From LSUCC0057 sp048549915 (GTDB lineage Bacteria > Pseudomonadota > Gammaproteobacteria > Pseudomonadales > Porticoccaceae): 64,000 nucleotides of DNA. How positions within the stretch are numbered: the stretch's first letter is position 1; each line of letters opens with the position of its first letter. Below, in pieces: positions 53,294 through 62,823 of the stretch. The position numbers were made by a program, and so were the translations under genes. The DNA lies in NCBI GenBank assembly GCA_048549915.1, contig JBLYYE010000021.1:1-64000 (forward strand), read 5' to 3'. A model generated the notes under the pieces. It made no database searches. It saw only the letters and a program-made list of their open reading frames with translations, and had not been told where the DNA came from.

Positions 53294-55069
53294 TTAAGCG
53301 ACTTCAAAGTCTTCTTCAGTCAACGCCATAATACCCGCCTGACCCGCTTTAACTGCACCTAAGTAAGCAGCATTGCGTGGCAAAACCTGCTCGATAAAGA
53401 AGCGCGCCGTAGCGATTTTCTGCACATAGAAGCGATCGCTGCTACCTGCATTAATAGCCGCTTGTGCCGCCGCTGCAGACTTGGCCATCAACCAACCACA
53501 AACGCTATTGCCTACCAACATCATGTAGTTGTAAGCAACACCGCCGGCCTCATGCGGGTGGCTAAAGACAAATTCAGCACCCTGCTGGCAGTGCGCCAGG
53601 GCGTCACCGATAGCGGCAGCCAAATCGGCGAGTTCACTGTGAGCGGCAATATTGGCCAGGTCAGCCTGCATCTCGGCAGCGAGAGCCTTCATCCCTTCGC
53701 CCGCGTCGCGCAGTGTTTTACGGCCGATAAAGTCGAGCGCTTGAATTCCGTTGGTACCTTCGTAGATAGGCAGAATACGCGCATCGCGCATGAACTGCGC
53801 AGCACCGGTCTCTTCCACAAAGCCCATACCGCCGTGAACTTGTACACCCAGCGAAGTGGTCTCCATGGCCATTTCGGTACACCACGCTTTGACCAGGGGC
53901 GTCAATAATTCAACCGCTCGGGCACTGGCAGCTCGCACAGCTTCGTCAGGGTGGTTAAAGCTGCGATCCTCTTCAAAAATCGCTTTGAACGAGAGTGCGC
54001 GGCCTGCTTCGGTCATGGAGCGAATCTGCATCAACATCCGGCGTACATCGGCGTGGTGGATAATCGCTGCGCGACCATCGACACCTTGCACGGCGCCTTG
54101 GACACGCTCACGGGCGTACCATACCGCTTGTTGGTAAGCGCGCTCAGAGACAGCAACACCCTGATGACCTACAGCGAGACGTGCGGCGTTCATCATGGCA
54201 AACATGTAAACCAAGCCTTTGCCCTCTTCACCGACTAAGTAGCCGGTAGCGCCGCCCGATTCACCAAACATCATGGTGCAAGTGGGGCTCGAGTGAATAC
54301 CCAACTTGTGCTCAACATTGACAGGTTTAACGTCATTGCGCTCACCAACAGAGCCATCGGCGTTAACCAAGTACTTGGGCACAATAAACATAGAGATACC
54401 CTTCACGCCCTCGGGGGCATCGGGGGTGCGAGCTAACACTAGGTGAATCACATTCTCGGTAATCTCTTGATCGCCCCAGGTGATATAGATTTTCTGACCA
54501 CTGATCAAGTAAGTGTCACCGTTGCGCACAGCTTTAGTCTGCACCGCACCCAGGTCAGTACCCGCCTGTGGCTCGGTAAGATTCATGGTGCCAGACCAGT
54601 GGCCGGTGATCAGGTTGCTCAGGTAAGTTTCTTTCTGTTCATCGCTGCCGTAGAGATCCAGCGCGTGTACAACACCCTGAGTCAGCATAGGCATTAAACT
54701 GAAGCCCAAGTTACTCGATTGCAACATCTCTTGAACAACCAAACCAACGACGTTGGGGAAACCGGCACCGCCGTACTCGGCGTCGCCGCTCAGCGCGGTC
54801 CAGCCAGCCTCTACCAACTGCGGATAGACGCCTTCCAGTGCATCGGGGATTTTAACCTTGCCATCAATCAGCTTACTGCCCTGCTGATCGCCAGGTTGGT
54901 TGGTGGGAGCAACAACTTGCTCAAAAAACTTGGCCGCCTCGGGTAGTACTGATTCAACCATCTCTGGAGTGGCATCCTCAAAACCGGGCAGTGCAGCCAG
55001 TGACGCGTAGTCAAAGACTTCATTGAGGAGGAAGTTAAATTCTTTTTCAGGGCTTTTATATACAGTCAT
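53294..55069 (-). CDS. Long-form acyl-CoA dehydrogenase (DmdC/FadE-like)
   Basis: About 591 residues, longer than the 380-residue classical enzyme by an extra C-terminal domain. NLTEPQAGTDLGAVQTKA and YITWGDQEIT are the flavin and substrate regions; HGGMGFVEETGAAQFMRDARILPIYEGTNGIQ-type residues include the catalytic Glu of YEGTNG. Members of this family include 3-methylmercaptopropionyl-CoA dehydrogenase (DmdC) of marine DMSP demethylation and general beta-oxidation enzymes; no other dmd gene is near, so the acyl substrate is open. Confidence 0.92.
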   Translation of the reverse strand: MTVYKSPEKEFNFLLNEVFDYASLAALPGFEDATPEMVESVLPEAAKFFEQVVAPTNQPGDQQGSKLIDGKVKIPDALEGVYPQLVEAGWTALSGDAEYGGAGFPNVVGLVVQEMLQSSNLGFSLMPMLTQGVVHALDLYGSDEQKETYLSNLITGHWSGTMNLTEPQAGTDLGAVQTKAVRNGDTYLISGQKIYITWGDQEITENVIHLVLARTPDAPEGVKGISMFIVPKYLVNADGSVGERNDVKPVNVEHKLGIHSSPTCTMMFGESGGATGYLVGEEGKGLVYMFAMMNAARLAVGHQGVAVSERAYQQAVWYARERVQGAVQGVDGRAAIIHHADVRRMLMQIRSMTEAGRALSFKAIFEEDRSFNHPDEAVRAASARAVELLTPLVKAWCTEMAMETTSLGVQVHGGMGFVEETGAAQFMRDARILPIYEGTNGIQALDFIGRKTLRDAGEGMKALAAEMQADLANIAAHSELADLAAAIGDALAHCQQGAEFVFSHPHEAGGVAYNYMMLVGNSVCGWLMAKSAAAAQAAINAGSSDRFYVQKIATARFFIEQVLPRNAAYLGAVKAGQAGIMALTEEDFEVA

Positions 55070-55201
55070 GGTTGCCTCCAGGCAGCTGATTCACACAGGC
55101 ATTCTAGGCTGCGAACGCGCCGGGACAATCAAAATGGGTGACTGAATAGTCTCCACTTGCGGGGCTAACAACAACCCTTTGAATTGCTAACAGGTCGCTA
55201 A

Positions 55202-55735
55202 TCAGGACAAAGTCGGGGGCGTAGCAAGACCAATTTGTGCACCAGGATAGTATTTAATATGTATCTGTTCGCCGTCTACGTTGTAACCTAAAAACGTTAA
55301 ACCACTTTGCGATTCTACAGGCGCGTTCAGCACGGCATTTCTTTTGGGGTTAGAGACATTTATGTAAAGCCCAATCGGACTATCACTGACAGTAGGGTCA
55401 AAACTGCGCTCTAAATAATTTAGGACCAAATAGAAAAGCTTCGTATCAACCCACTGAGCCGGGGCGAGACGCAAGATACTTGCGCGAGCATCTTTAGCTA
55501 CGCTGACACGAAAAGTATGGAACCAGTTTTTCAGCCTAGGCACCCATATCACTTTGACTGTGGCCACGCCGACTAGCTTACCGGACTCATCTCTAGCAAT
55601 CGCTATAACCTCTCGGAGCCTCACTGGGACGAGATTTTCCGGTACGCCAATGGCGTTATCAACCCAATATTGACTTATCTCACTATCGAGTAAAGCATCT
55701 GCATGCTGATGAACTAACTTTGCTGTCACTTCCAT
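55202..55735 (-). CDS. GNAT-like protein, second of a tandem paralogous pair
   Basis: About 177 residues. LVGVATVKVIWVP resembles the beta2-beta3 part of a GNAT fold, but no clear acetyl-CoA loop is seen. LTFLGYNVDGEQIHIKYY near the end aligns with FIGYNQRGHQMRIRYF in the neighbour, and ISQYWVDN with LTSYWSSS at the start. Less GC-rich than flanking genes. Function unknown. Confidence 0.68.
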   Translation of the reverse strand: MEVTAKLVHQHADALLDSEISQYWVDNAIGVPENLVPVRLREVIAIARDESGKLVGVATVKVIWVPRLKNWFHTFRVSVAKDARASILRLAPAQWVDTKLFYLVLNYLERSFDPTVSDSPIGLYINVSNPKRNAVLNAPVESQSGLTFLGYNVDGEQIHIKYYPGAQIGLATPPTLS

Positions 55736-55759
55736 TGTTTTGATTCTCGAAAGTTGTTA

Positions 55760-56251
55760 TCACTTAGGGTTGAGACGTGCGTCGTCGAAATACCTTATAC
55801 GCATCTGGTGGCCTCGTTGGTTGTAGCCAATAAAGATCATCTTCGAACGGCTACCTACTGCTTCAGAAAAAAGCCTGTCCAAGTGCTTATTTTGTATCGA
55901 AGCCAGTAGACCAATTGCAGTATCACTATTAGGGTCATATCTATCGTTTAATAAATCGAAGGTCTTGTTGAGTAGCTGACTTGAGAGCAGTTGACCGCCA
56001 GCAGCACGAGATACGCTCGCTCTAAAAAGGAAAAAATCATGTTTGAAAGGAGCGTGATAGGTTTTTTCGACAGAGGCAACGCCGACAATTGCCCCTTCAG
56101 CCGATCGAGCCACTAGTGCTACTTGCTTAGCACGTTCTGACATATTACCAGCTACTGCCATATCTGATGATGACCAGTAAGAAGTTAACTCGGCTATGAG
56201 CGAGGGAGTCACTTCACCAAACACATTGTCAAAAATTAATGGTGTGGACAT
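55760..56251 (-). CDS. GNAT-like protein, first of a tandem paralogous pair
   Basis: About 163 residues, 24 bases before its paralogue. VALVARSAEGAIVGVASVEK is the GNAT-like core strand pair; a later helix (QLLNKTFDLLNDRYDPNSD) aligns with KLFYLVLNYLERSFDPTVSD in the partner. No membrane segment or signal. Lies next to tRNA-Leu, a common place for acquired genes. Unknown role. Confidence 0.68.
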   Translation of the reverse strand: MSTPLIFDNVFGEVTPSLIAELTSYWSSSDMAVAGNMSERAKQVALVARSAEGAIVGVASVEKTYHAPFKHDFFLFRASVSRAAGGQLLSSQLLNKTFDLLNDRYDPNSDTAIGLLASIQNKHLDRLFSEAVGSRSKMIFIGYNQRGHQMRIRYFDDARLNPK

Positions 56252-56359
56252 TTAATCCTTCCTTATAAAATTATGTAGTTTAACGGAATACAGGTACAGA
56301 AAAAAACCGAGTTCAGCGGGCTTAAGTATCTCTAGATAGGGAATGGATCATTTCAAAGA

Positions 56360-56448
56360 TGGTGCCTCGGGCCGGAATCGAACCGGCACGGTCGTTTCCA
56401 ACCGAGGGATTTTAAGTCCCTTGCGTCTACCAATTTCGCCACCGAGGC
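56360..56448 (-). tRNA. tRNA-Leu (anticodon TAA)
   Basis: Minus strand: acceptor GCCTCGG with CCGAGGC, discriminator A and encoded CCA. Anticodon stem AGGGA/TCCCT, loop CTTAAAA, anticodon TAA. A long variable arm (CGGTTGGAAACGACCG) marks a class II tRNA. Confidence 0.95.
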
Positions 56449-56606
56449 TTCAGTGACACAGCCAAGAGTTGTCTTGAGCTGCTAGTGGGGCCTCTGACGA
56501 GGCCACCTTGCGGTCGCTTTTCACGAGTGGACGACGCAAGAGTTTTTATCAAGCTAACTTCCAGTGGAAAAGAAGATAAAGCTGAGAGAGCCAACCCTCT
56601 TGGATA

Positions 56607-56690
56607 TGGAGGCGCGGGTCGGAATCGAACCGGCGTAAGACGAGTTGCAGTCGTCGGCATGACCACTCTGCCACCGCGCCTGCATATCCA
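56607..56690 (-). tRNA. tRNA-Cys (anticodon GCA)
   Basis: Minus strand: acceptor GGCGCGG, discriminator T, encoded CCA. Anticodon loop CTGCAAC gives GCA. It stands between pgsA and tRNA-Leu, as in enterobacterial pgsA-glyW-cysT-leuZ, but no tRNA-Gly is visible between pgsA and this gene. Confidence 0.93.
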
Positions 56691-56798
56691 AAAGAGCTGT
56701 TAAGCCCGATACTCAATGTTGATAGTAGTGTTCACCTACGACTTTGAGCAGGTTGGCTATTCTAGTGATCAACACCAATAAATCAACCATTAAAACAG

Positions 56799-57353
56799 TT
56801 AGCTACTCGCTTTTAACTGTGGCCAGGCCAACTTGAGATAGAGCACCATAGACCAGAGGGTTAACGCTGCCGCTGCACTGATAGCGATATAGCCCAGCCA
56901 GAGCAGCCAGGGGTGTTCTGGCGTGGCTACCAGCAGCACAACTACCGCCGCCATCTGTACCCAGGTTTTGACTTTGCCGATCATTGAGACTTTGACGTCG
57001 CCGCGCGATCCAATCTCTGCCATCCACTCTCGCAATGCTGAGATAACAATCTCGCGGCCAATAATAATGACCACAGGCAGGGCGAACCATGGCTCCGAGT
57101 GCACTTCGAGCAGCAGTATAAGTGCAGTTGCGACAATCAGTTTATCGGCAACAGGGTCTAGAAATGCCCCAAATGGGGTCATTAGGTTCATCTTGCGTGC
57201 GAGATAGCCATCGACCCAGTCTGTCAGCGCAGCGACAGTAAAGATCGCCGCTGAGGCTATGTGATGCCACTCCCAGGGTAGGTAGTAAACCACAACAAAC
57301 ACCGGGATGAGCGCGACGCGCAAGGCGGTCAATGTATTAGGTAAATTCCACAT
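56799..57353 (-). CDS. pgsA: CDP-diacylglycerol--glycerol-3-phosphate 3-phosphatidyltransferase
   Basis: About 184 residues with several membrane helices. The CDP-alcohol phosphatidyltransferase motif is complete: DWVDGYLARKMN then FGAFLDPVADK, with all required Asp, Gly and Arg. PgsA makes phosphatidylglycerol phosphate in the inner membrane. MWNLPNTLTALRVALIP is the standard start. Follows uvrC, as in E. coli. Confidence 0.97.
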   Translation of the reverse strand: MWNLPNTLTALRVALIPVFVVVYYLPWEWHHIASAAIFTVAALTDWVDGYLARKMNLMTPFGAFLDPVADKLIVATALILLLEVHSEPWFALPVVIIIGREIVISALREWMAEIGSRGDVKVSMIGKVKTWVQMAAVVVLLVATPEHPWLLWLGYIAISAAAALTLWSMVLYLKLAWPQLKASS

Positions 57354-57397
57354 GGGGTGGCAGTCCTTTGTAATTCTGTTAGTTCTAGCGCTACAAC

Positions 57398-59218
57398 CTA
57401 CTGGTTGTGAAAGGCACTGTAAATAGCTTCGGCGACCTTTTTGTTGATATTGTCTACTTTCATCAAATCGGCAACGCTGGCGCGTTTAATCTCTTGAAGC
57501 CCACCAAAATACTTGAGCAGATCGCGGCGCCGCTGCGGTCCGACACCGGCAATATCTTCCAGGCCTGAACTGCGGCGTTTTTTGTCGCGACGCGCTTTGT
57601 GCCCGGTAATCGCGAAGCGATGTGCCTCATCGCGAATCTGCTGAATAAGGTGCAGGGCGGCTGGGGCGGCGCGAGTAATTTCACGCCCCGTCTCAGCTAC
57701 AATCAGCGTCTCCAGGCCAGGTTTGCGGGTGACCCCTTTGGCGACGCCGACCAAAACCACATCGCTAACAGCCAGCTCAGCCAAAACGGCTTTGGCGATA
57801 GTTAGTTGGCCTTTGCCGCCGTCAATAAACAGAATATCGGGCAGCCTGCCCTCGCCCGCCACCAAACGCGAGTAGCGCCTGCGCAGCGCTTGGTCCATAG
57901 CCGCATAATCGTCACCGCCGGTGATACCGTCAATATTGAAGCGCCGATAGTCGCTCTTCAGCGGTCCGTTGCCGTCAAACACTACACAGGAGGCGACCAC
58001 CGCTTCACCGCTGCTGTGACTGATATCAAAACATTCCATGCGGGTGGGCAACTCGTCGAGCTGTAACTCAGCGGCGAGCGCTTCAAGGCGCTGCTGCATA
58101 TTCTCTTTGCTGGCCACTTTAGCCGCCAGGTTGTGTTCGGCTGTGCGCATGGCCAGAGCCAGCCATTTACTGCGCGCAGCGCGCACTTGATGACGGATTG
58201 CAATTTGTCGCGAGGCCAACTGAGTGAGCGCTTGCGCTAACGACTCTGCTCCCTCAAAGCTGTGGCTTACCACTAGTTCCCGAGGCAAATCGGGACGGCC
58301 GTCACCGGTTAGATAGAGTTGCGGCAAAAAATGTTCTAAAACATCCGCCGGGTTGTCGGCCAATGGCACCTTAGGGTAGTAGCTGCGGCTGCCCAACACC
58401 TTACCTTGGCGAACAAAAAGCACATGGACACAGGCAGCTCCGCCCTCGTAAGCGGCACTGACAATATCGATAGTGGCGTTGCCCTGTTCGATAACCTGCT
58501 CGGCCTGTATTTGACGCAGCGCTCCTATCTGGTCGCGATACTCCGCAGCCTGTTCAAACTTAAGCGCTTCTGCGGCTTGCTCCATATCGCGCTCGAGATC
58601 GCGCATTAACTGCGAGCTCTTACCCTGCAAATAGAGTTGCGTTTTCTGCACATCTGCAGCGTAATCTTCTGGCGAAATCAGCCCGACGCACGGTGCGGTG
58701 CAGCGTTTAATTTGGTGCTGCAGGCACGGCCGCGAGCGATTGCGAAAAAAACTGTCATCACACTGGCGCACTTTGAAAACTCTCTGTAAAAAACCCAAGC
58801 TTTCACGCACCGCATATTTGCTCGGAAAGGGACCAAAATAAGCACCTTTGGCTTTTTTAGGGCCGCGGTGAAGCGTCAAACGCGGGTATTGGTCACGATC
58901 CGAGAGAAAGATATAGGGGTAAGATTTATCATCGCGCAGCAGAACGTTGTAGTTGGGCTGATGCTGTTTAATCAGGTTGTTTTCGAGCAGTAGCGCCTCG
59001 GTTTCGGTCTCGGTGACCGTCACCTCCATATTGGCAATACGCGCCACCAGCGCCTGAGTTTTAGGGGCAAGACCGGTCTTGCGAAAATAGCTGGATACTC
59101 GGCGTTTTAGGTTTTTCGCCTTGCCGACATAAATGACCACCGCGTTGGCATCGTACATCTGATAAATGCCGGGGCGCTCTGTCAATGTCGCCAAAAAAGC
59201 CTTGTGATCAAACGCCAT
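57398..59218 (-). CDS. uvrC: Excinuclease ABC subunit C
   Basis: About 606 residues. GIY-YIG nuclease domain at the start (RPGIYQMYD, IYVGKAKNLKRR), UVR helical domain (KFEQAAEYRDQIGALRQI), RNase H-like nuclease with MECFDISHSSGE, and C-terminal helix-hairpin-helix (GVGPQRRRDLLKYFGG). It cuts both sides of lesions in UvrABC repair. Its ATG overlaps the alkB-like stop by one base. Confidence 0.98.
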   Translation of the reverse strand: MAFDHKAFLATLTERPGIYQMYDANAVVIYVGKAKNLKRRVSSYFRKTGLAPKTQALVARIANMEVTVTETETEALLLENNLIKQHQPNYNVLLRDDKSYPYIFLSDRDQYPRLTLHRGPKKAKGAYFGPFPSKYAVRESLGFLQRVFKVRQCDDSFFRNRSRPCLQHQIKRCTAPCVGLISPEDYAADVQKTQLYLQGKSSQLMRDLERDMEQAAEALKFEQAAEYRDQIGALRQIQAEQVIEQGNATIDIVSAAYEGGAACVHVLFVRQGKVLGSRSYYPKVPLADNPADVLEHFLPQLYLTGDGRPDLPRELVVSHSFEGAESLAQALTQLASRQIAIRHQVRAARSKWLALAMRTAEHNLAAKVASKENMQQRLEALAAELQLDELPTRMECFDISHSSGEAVVASCVVFDGNGPLKSDYRRFNIDGITGGDDYAAMDQALRRRYSRLVAGEGRLPDILFIDGGKGQLTIAKAVLAELAVSDVVLVGVAKGVTRKPGLETLIVAETGREITRAAPAALHLIQQIRDEAHRFAITGHKARRDKKRRSSGLEDIAGVGPQRRRDLLKYFGGLQEIKRASVADLMKVDNINKKVAEAIYSAFHNQ

Positions 59219-59853
59219 CAGACATCCCGCCGTACTGGCGGCGTGATATAGCGCAGTGTGAGATTGATACGCGGCTCAACGGCAGCGGTCAGCTTGGGTA
59301 CGCGGTGCTGCCAGTGGCGCTGTACACCCGCTCCCATAATGAGCAGTGAGCCGTGCTCCAAGTCAAATTTATGGCGCTGTTTGGTGCGCTGATGACGCAA
59401 CTGGAACTGGCGGCGGCTGCCCAACGACAATGAAGCAATAATGGGTGCCTCACCCAACTCGGCCTCATCGTCTGCATGCCAATCGACACTGTCGCGGCTG
59501 TCGCGGTAGTAGTTGGCCAAACAGCGGTTGAGCGGTGTCTCTGCCAGCTCGGCTATCTCGGCAGTGATATCTATCAGCCATTGAGGAGCCACCTCGGCGA
59601 CCATTCCCAGCCCAGACCAGCGGTAATCGACCTCTCCGCCGGAGACTCCGTCCGTGCGGTACCAGCAGTGCAGTCGAGGCACGGGGATTTGGCGACCAAA
59701 CATGCGCAACTGATCCTGCCGCCAATTGAGCTGCTCAGCCAATACCAGCAACTGATCAGCGCGCGCTTGGTTCAACCATGTGGGGTAGTAGTCGAGCTGC
59801 AACTGTTGACCTACATCGCCCTCGAGCGGGATTTGTTGATGGCTAAACAGCAT
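59218..59853 (-). CDS. AlkB-like 2-oxoglutarate/Fe(II)-dependent dioxygenase
   Basis: About 211 residues from the ATG at 59853, where GGAG lies six bases upstream; the frame is open to 59922 but that would overlap murB by 80 bases. Fe ligands: WHADDE (HxD) and the His in HWQHRVPK; RINLTLRYI carries the Arg that binds 2-oxoglutarate. VPRLHCWYR and CLANYYRD match the ALKBH2/3-like branch. Probably removes alkyl groups from nucleic acid bases. Sits between murB and uvrC. Confidence 0.9.
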   Translation of the reverse strand: MLFSHQQIPLEGDVGQQLQLDYYPTWLNQARADQLLVLAEQLNWRQDQLRMFGRQIPVPRLHCWYRTDGVSGGEVDYRWSGLGMVAEVAPQWLIDITAEIAELAETPLNRCLANYYRDSRDSVDWHADDEAELGEAPIIASLSLGSRRQFQLRHQRTKQRHKFDLEHGSLLIMGAGVQRHWQHRVPKLTAAVEPRINLTLRYITPPVRRDV

Positions 59854-60952
59854 TGCCAGCTCCACTATTTGGCCATTCAAAGACTGCCAGTTCTTGCGGT
59901 TCGCGCTGGAGTTTAATGGCAAATTTTTGCTCTACTACCTTGGCGCAGTGGTCGGCAAACTCCAGTAACTCCTGCAGTGATGCACCACCCTGATTCACTA
60001 AAACCAGTGGTTGTAGGGCATGAGTGGCGACAGCGCCGTGGCGGTAACCCTTCAATCCACCCTGCTCTAACAACCAGGCCGCAGGTATTTTCACTTGCCG
60101 CTCGGTTGGCGCAGAAAAACACGGAATCTCCGGGTAGCGGAGTTGCAACTGCTGAAAATGTTCCAGGTCGACAACCGGGTTTTTAAAAAAACTGCCGGCA
60201 TTGGGCTGCACGGTGGCGTCTGGCAGTTTGTGTTGGCGAATGGCGGTAACGGCTGCGACGATAATACCTGCATTGACGTCACGCTGGACAGAATCATTTA
60301 AAGCCTCGGCGAGCGCCGGGTAGGCAGTATTGTAGGCGGGTTTAGCGCACTGTTCATCGAGCAACTGCAGCTGCACTGAAACTACCGCCCCCTGCCCGGC
60401 AAGTTGGCGTTTAAAAATACTTTCGCGATAGCCAAACTCGCACTGCTCTGCATTCATCTCAACCAGTTGCCCACTGCCCCAGTAGTAGAACTGAACCGAT
60501 TGCAAACATTGCGCAATCTCTACCCCGTAGGCGCCGATATTTTGTATAGGTGCCGCACCCACGCTGCCAGGAATTGCGGCTAGGTTTTCTAACCCAGAAA
60601 GTCCGTTAGCTGCGGTGGCTGAGACCAGCTCTGCCCAACTGACACCCGCGGCCACTTCAATCGTTACTTGGCCGCTCTCAGGCTGTCTGGCAATTTCTGT
60701 GTAGCAACCCCCATCGCCGACATTAGTCGGAGCCTCTAGTTTAACCACCAAGTCAGGCATATATTCACGGCAGAGTGAATTGCTACCACCGCCAAGCAGT
60801 GCAATAGCTAATCCATTCTCGAAGGCATAGTCTCGTGCCGCCTGCAGTGTTGCCAACGAGTTGCAGCGAATTAACTGTTGAGCACGACAACTCAGCGCCA
60901 GCGTATTGGCGCCGGTAAGATCCACATCGTGCTCCACTGACAACTTAGTCAC
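59843..60952 (-). CDS. murB: UDP-N-acetylmuramate dehydrogenase
   Basis: About 369 residues, E. coli-like long type I MurB. FAD-binding ALLGGGSNSL and AIPGSVGAAPIQNIGAYG; the proton-donor Ser is in PNAGSFFKNP. It reduces enolpyruvyl-UDP-GlcNAc to UDP-MurNAc in the cytoplasm. The stop overlaps the alkB-like start by 11 bases, tying repair and envelope genes in one transcript. Confidence 0.97.
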   Translation of the reverse strand: MTKLSVEHDVDLTGANTLALSCRAQQLIRCNSLATLQAARDYAFENGLAIALLGGGSNSLCREYMPDLVVKLEAPTNVGDGGCYTEIARQPESGQVTIEVAAGVSWAELVSATAANGLSGLENLAAIPGSVGAAPIQNIGAYGVEIAQCLQSVQFYYWGSGQLVEMNAEQCEFGYRESIFKRQLAGQGAVVSVQLQLLDEQCAKPAYNTAYPALAEALNDSVQRDVNAGIIVAAVTAIRQHKLPDATVQPNAGSFFKNPVVDLEHFQQLQLRYPEIPCFSAPTERQVKIPAAWLLEQGGLKGYRHGAVATHALQPLVLVNQGGASLQELLEFADHCAKVVEQKFAIKLQREPQELAVFEWPNSGAGNAV

Positions 60953-60998
60953 TGTCGAGCTTCGCTCAAAGCCGTAGATTGAATGCGACTAAAAAACA

Positions 60999-61766
60999 TT
61001 ACTGGCCAGCGCTGTTGATATGGGCAACAACCGCATCGAGATCGGCTTGAGTATCGACGCCACCAGGTACCTGAGCGCAAGCGGGGGCGACGTGTATAGG
61101 CACACCATTGGCCAAGAAGCGCAACTGTTCAAGGCTCTCGAAACACTCCAGTGGTACTGGCGGCCAGGTGACATAGGCATTTAAAGCCGACACTCGGTAG
61201 GCGTAAATACCGATGTGTCGAGCCACCGGCAAACCGATCGGCAGTTGTTTTTGCGGTTGCGCAAAGGCATCGCGCGGCCACGGAATTGGGGCGCGGCTAA
61301 AGTAGTGAGCCAAGCCACTGTTGGCGGCGACAACTTTGACAACATTGGGGTTGGTAAAGGTATCGACGTCCAGAATCGGTTCACACAGCGTCGCTACTCC
61401 TGCAGTGGGCACCGCGGCTAAATTTTCTGCCACTTGCTCGATAACCGCAACTGGGATCAGCGGCTCATCGCCCTGCACGTTGACTACGATCGTTTCAGCA
61501 TCCCAACCCAGAGTCTCTACCACCTCTTGCAGACGGTCTGTCCCGGACGGGTGATCGCTGCGGGTCATTACCACTTCGGCCCCAAAATCGCGGGCGGCCT
61601 CAGCAATGCGATCATCATCGGTCGCTATAACCACCTGTTCAGCTCGGCTCTGCACTGCTTGGCGCCAAACTCGTTCAATCATGCTCTGGCCGACGATATC
61701 TCTCAACGGCTTGCCCGGCAAACGGGTAGAGGAGAAACGCGCGGGGATAATCACTCGGTAGTTCAA
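60999..61766 (-). CDS. kdsB: 3-deoxy-manno-octulosonate cytidylyltransferase
   Basis: About 255 residues. Nucleotide motif VIIPARFSSTRLPGKPL, DHPSGTDRL, VNVQGDEPLIP and YFSRAPIPWPRDAF are KdsB signatures. It activates Kdo as CMP-Kdo for lipid A glycosylation. It follows lpxK by 12 bases; the small Trm112-like gene (ycaR) often found between them is absent. Confidence 0.97.
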   Translation of the reverse strand: MNYRVIIPARFSSTRLPGKPLRDIVGQSMIERVWRQAVQSRAEQVVIATDDDRIAEAARDFGAEVVMTRSDHPSGTDRLQEVVETLGWDAETIVVNVQGDEPLIPVAVIEQVAENLAAVPTAGVATLCEPILDVDTFTNPNVVKVVAANSGLAHYFSRAPIPWPRDAFAQPQKQLPIGLPVARHIGIYAYRVSALNAYVTWPPVPLECFESLEQLRFLANGVPIHVAPACAQVPGGVDTQADLDAVVAHINSAGQ

Positions 61767-61778
61767 AATAACTCCAGT

Positions 61779-62786
61779 TTATTCAGCCCGCTGGGGTTGG
61801 CCCAGCAGGTCATTCAATTTCAACCAAAAAGAGTTCGGCAGCTGTACCTCTACAGCCAGCACCCATACTGGGTTGGCCACCTCGGCGAGTACCTGTGCAG
61901 AAATTTTTACCGCGTCCTTTTCTGTCACTACCACGGGCTTACCATCCGTTTGCTTGAGCTGTTCAGCGCTGAGTGTTGCGTGATCGGGTGCCGGGTGGAG
62001 TGTCACTTGATAACCGAGCCCATTGAGAGTCTCTGCAAAACGCTCTGGGCGCCCTATTGCCGCAACTGCGTGAACCGCCGATGGCGCTGTTAAAGATTGT
62101 CTGTGGGCAGCCCTGTTAAGTGGCTTTAAGGCGCCTGCGATCACATTCATCGGCTCCGCTTGCACTGCCTCAGGGCAAGACTGACCACCGTTAACCACCA
62201 CAATATCGACACTGCGCAGACGCGCTATAGGCTCACGCAGAGGCCCGGCGGGCAGCAAACGGCGATTGCCAAACTGGCGCACTCCATCGACGACCGCAAT
62301 CTCGACAGTGCGCGCCATATTGTAGTGCTGGAGGCCGTCGTCGCTGAGTACGACATTGACACCAGGCAGAGCTTGTATAGCGGCAACAGCTTGGCTGCGA
62401 TTCGGGTCCACGACCACCGGCAGCCCGGTTTCGCGGGCTATTAGCAGGGGTTCGTCGCCACATTCGGCTGGATTGGAGTCCGCGGATACCGTGAACGGAT
62501 AGTTTTTTGCTCTACCGCCGTAACCGCGACTGACAATACCTGGATGCCAGCCCTCGCGCTGCAATTGTTTCGCCATCGCAATCAGTAGCGGGGTTTTCCC
62601 ACTGCCGCCAACCGTAATATTACCTACCACCACTACCGGTGTAGTGCCCGGATCTGTAGCAGAGCGTCGAGTTTGGCGCTGCGCTGCCAACCACCCATAG
62701 AGCCCTGCCAAAGGGCGGAGAACCCAGAGTAGCCCGGCATCTTGCTGCCACGCTTTTAAAAACCACTGTTCTAAGAAGCCACGCAT
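61779..62786 (-). CDS. lpxK: Tetraacyldisaccharide 4'-kinase
   Basis: About 335 residues. An N-terminal membrane-associating helix is followed by Walker A VVVVGNITVGGSGKTP and NVVLSDDGLQHY with the catalytic Asp. It phosphorylates the 4' position of lipid A precursor at the inner membrane. Follows msbA by about 37 bases. Confidence 0.96.
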   Translation of the reverse strand: MRGFLEQWFLKAWQQDAGLLWVLRPLAGLYGWLAAQRQTRRSATDPGTTPVVVVGNITVGGSGKTPLLIAMAKQLQREGWHPGIVSRGYGGRAKNYPFTVSADSNPAECGDEPLLIARETGLPVVVDPNRSQAVAAIQALPGVNVVLSDDGLQHYNMARTVEIAVVDGVRQFGNRRLLPAGPLREPIARLRSVDIVVVNGGQSCPEAVQAEPMNVIAGALKPLNRAAHRQSLTAPSAVHAVAAIGRPERFAETLNGLGYQVTLHPAPDHATLSAEQLKQTDGKPVVVTEKDAVKISAQVLAEVANPVWVLAVEVQLPNSFWLKLNDLLGQPQRAE

Positions 62787-62823
62787 CAGAGGTTGGAGAG
62801 GCTTTTAGGTAACAGAGACACGG

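Noticed and set aside
53294..55069. Assignment as dmdC (DMSP demethylation)
   Set aside because: The long acyl-CoA dehydrogenase family is broad and no other dmd gene is in the window.
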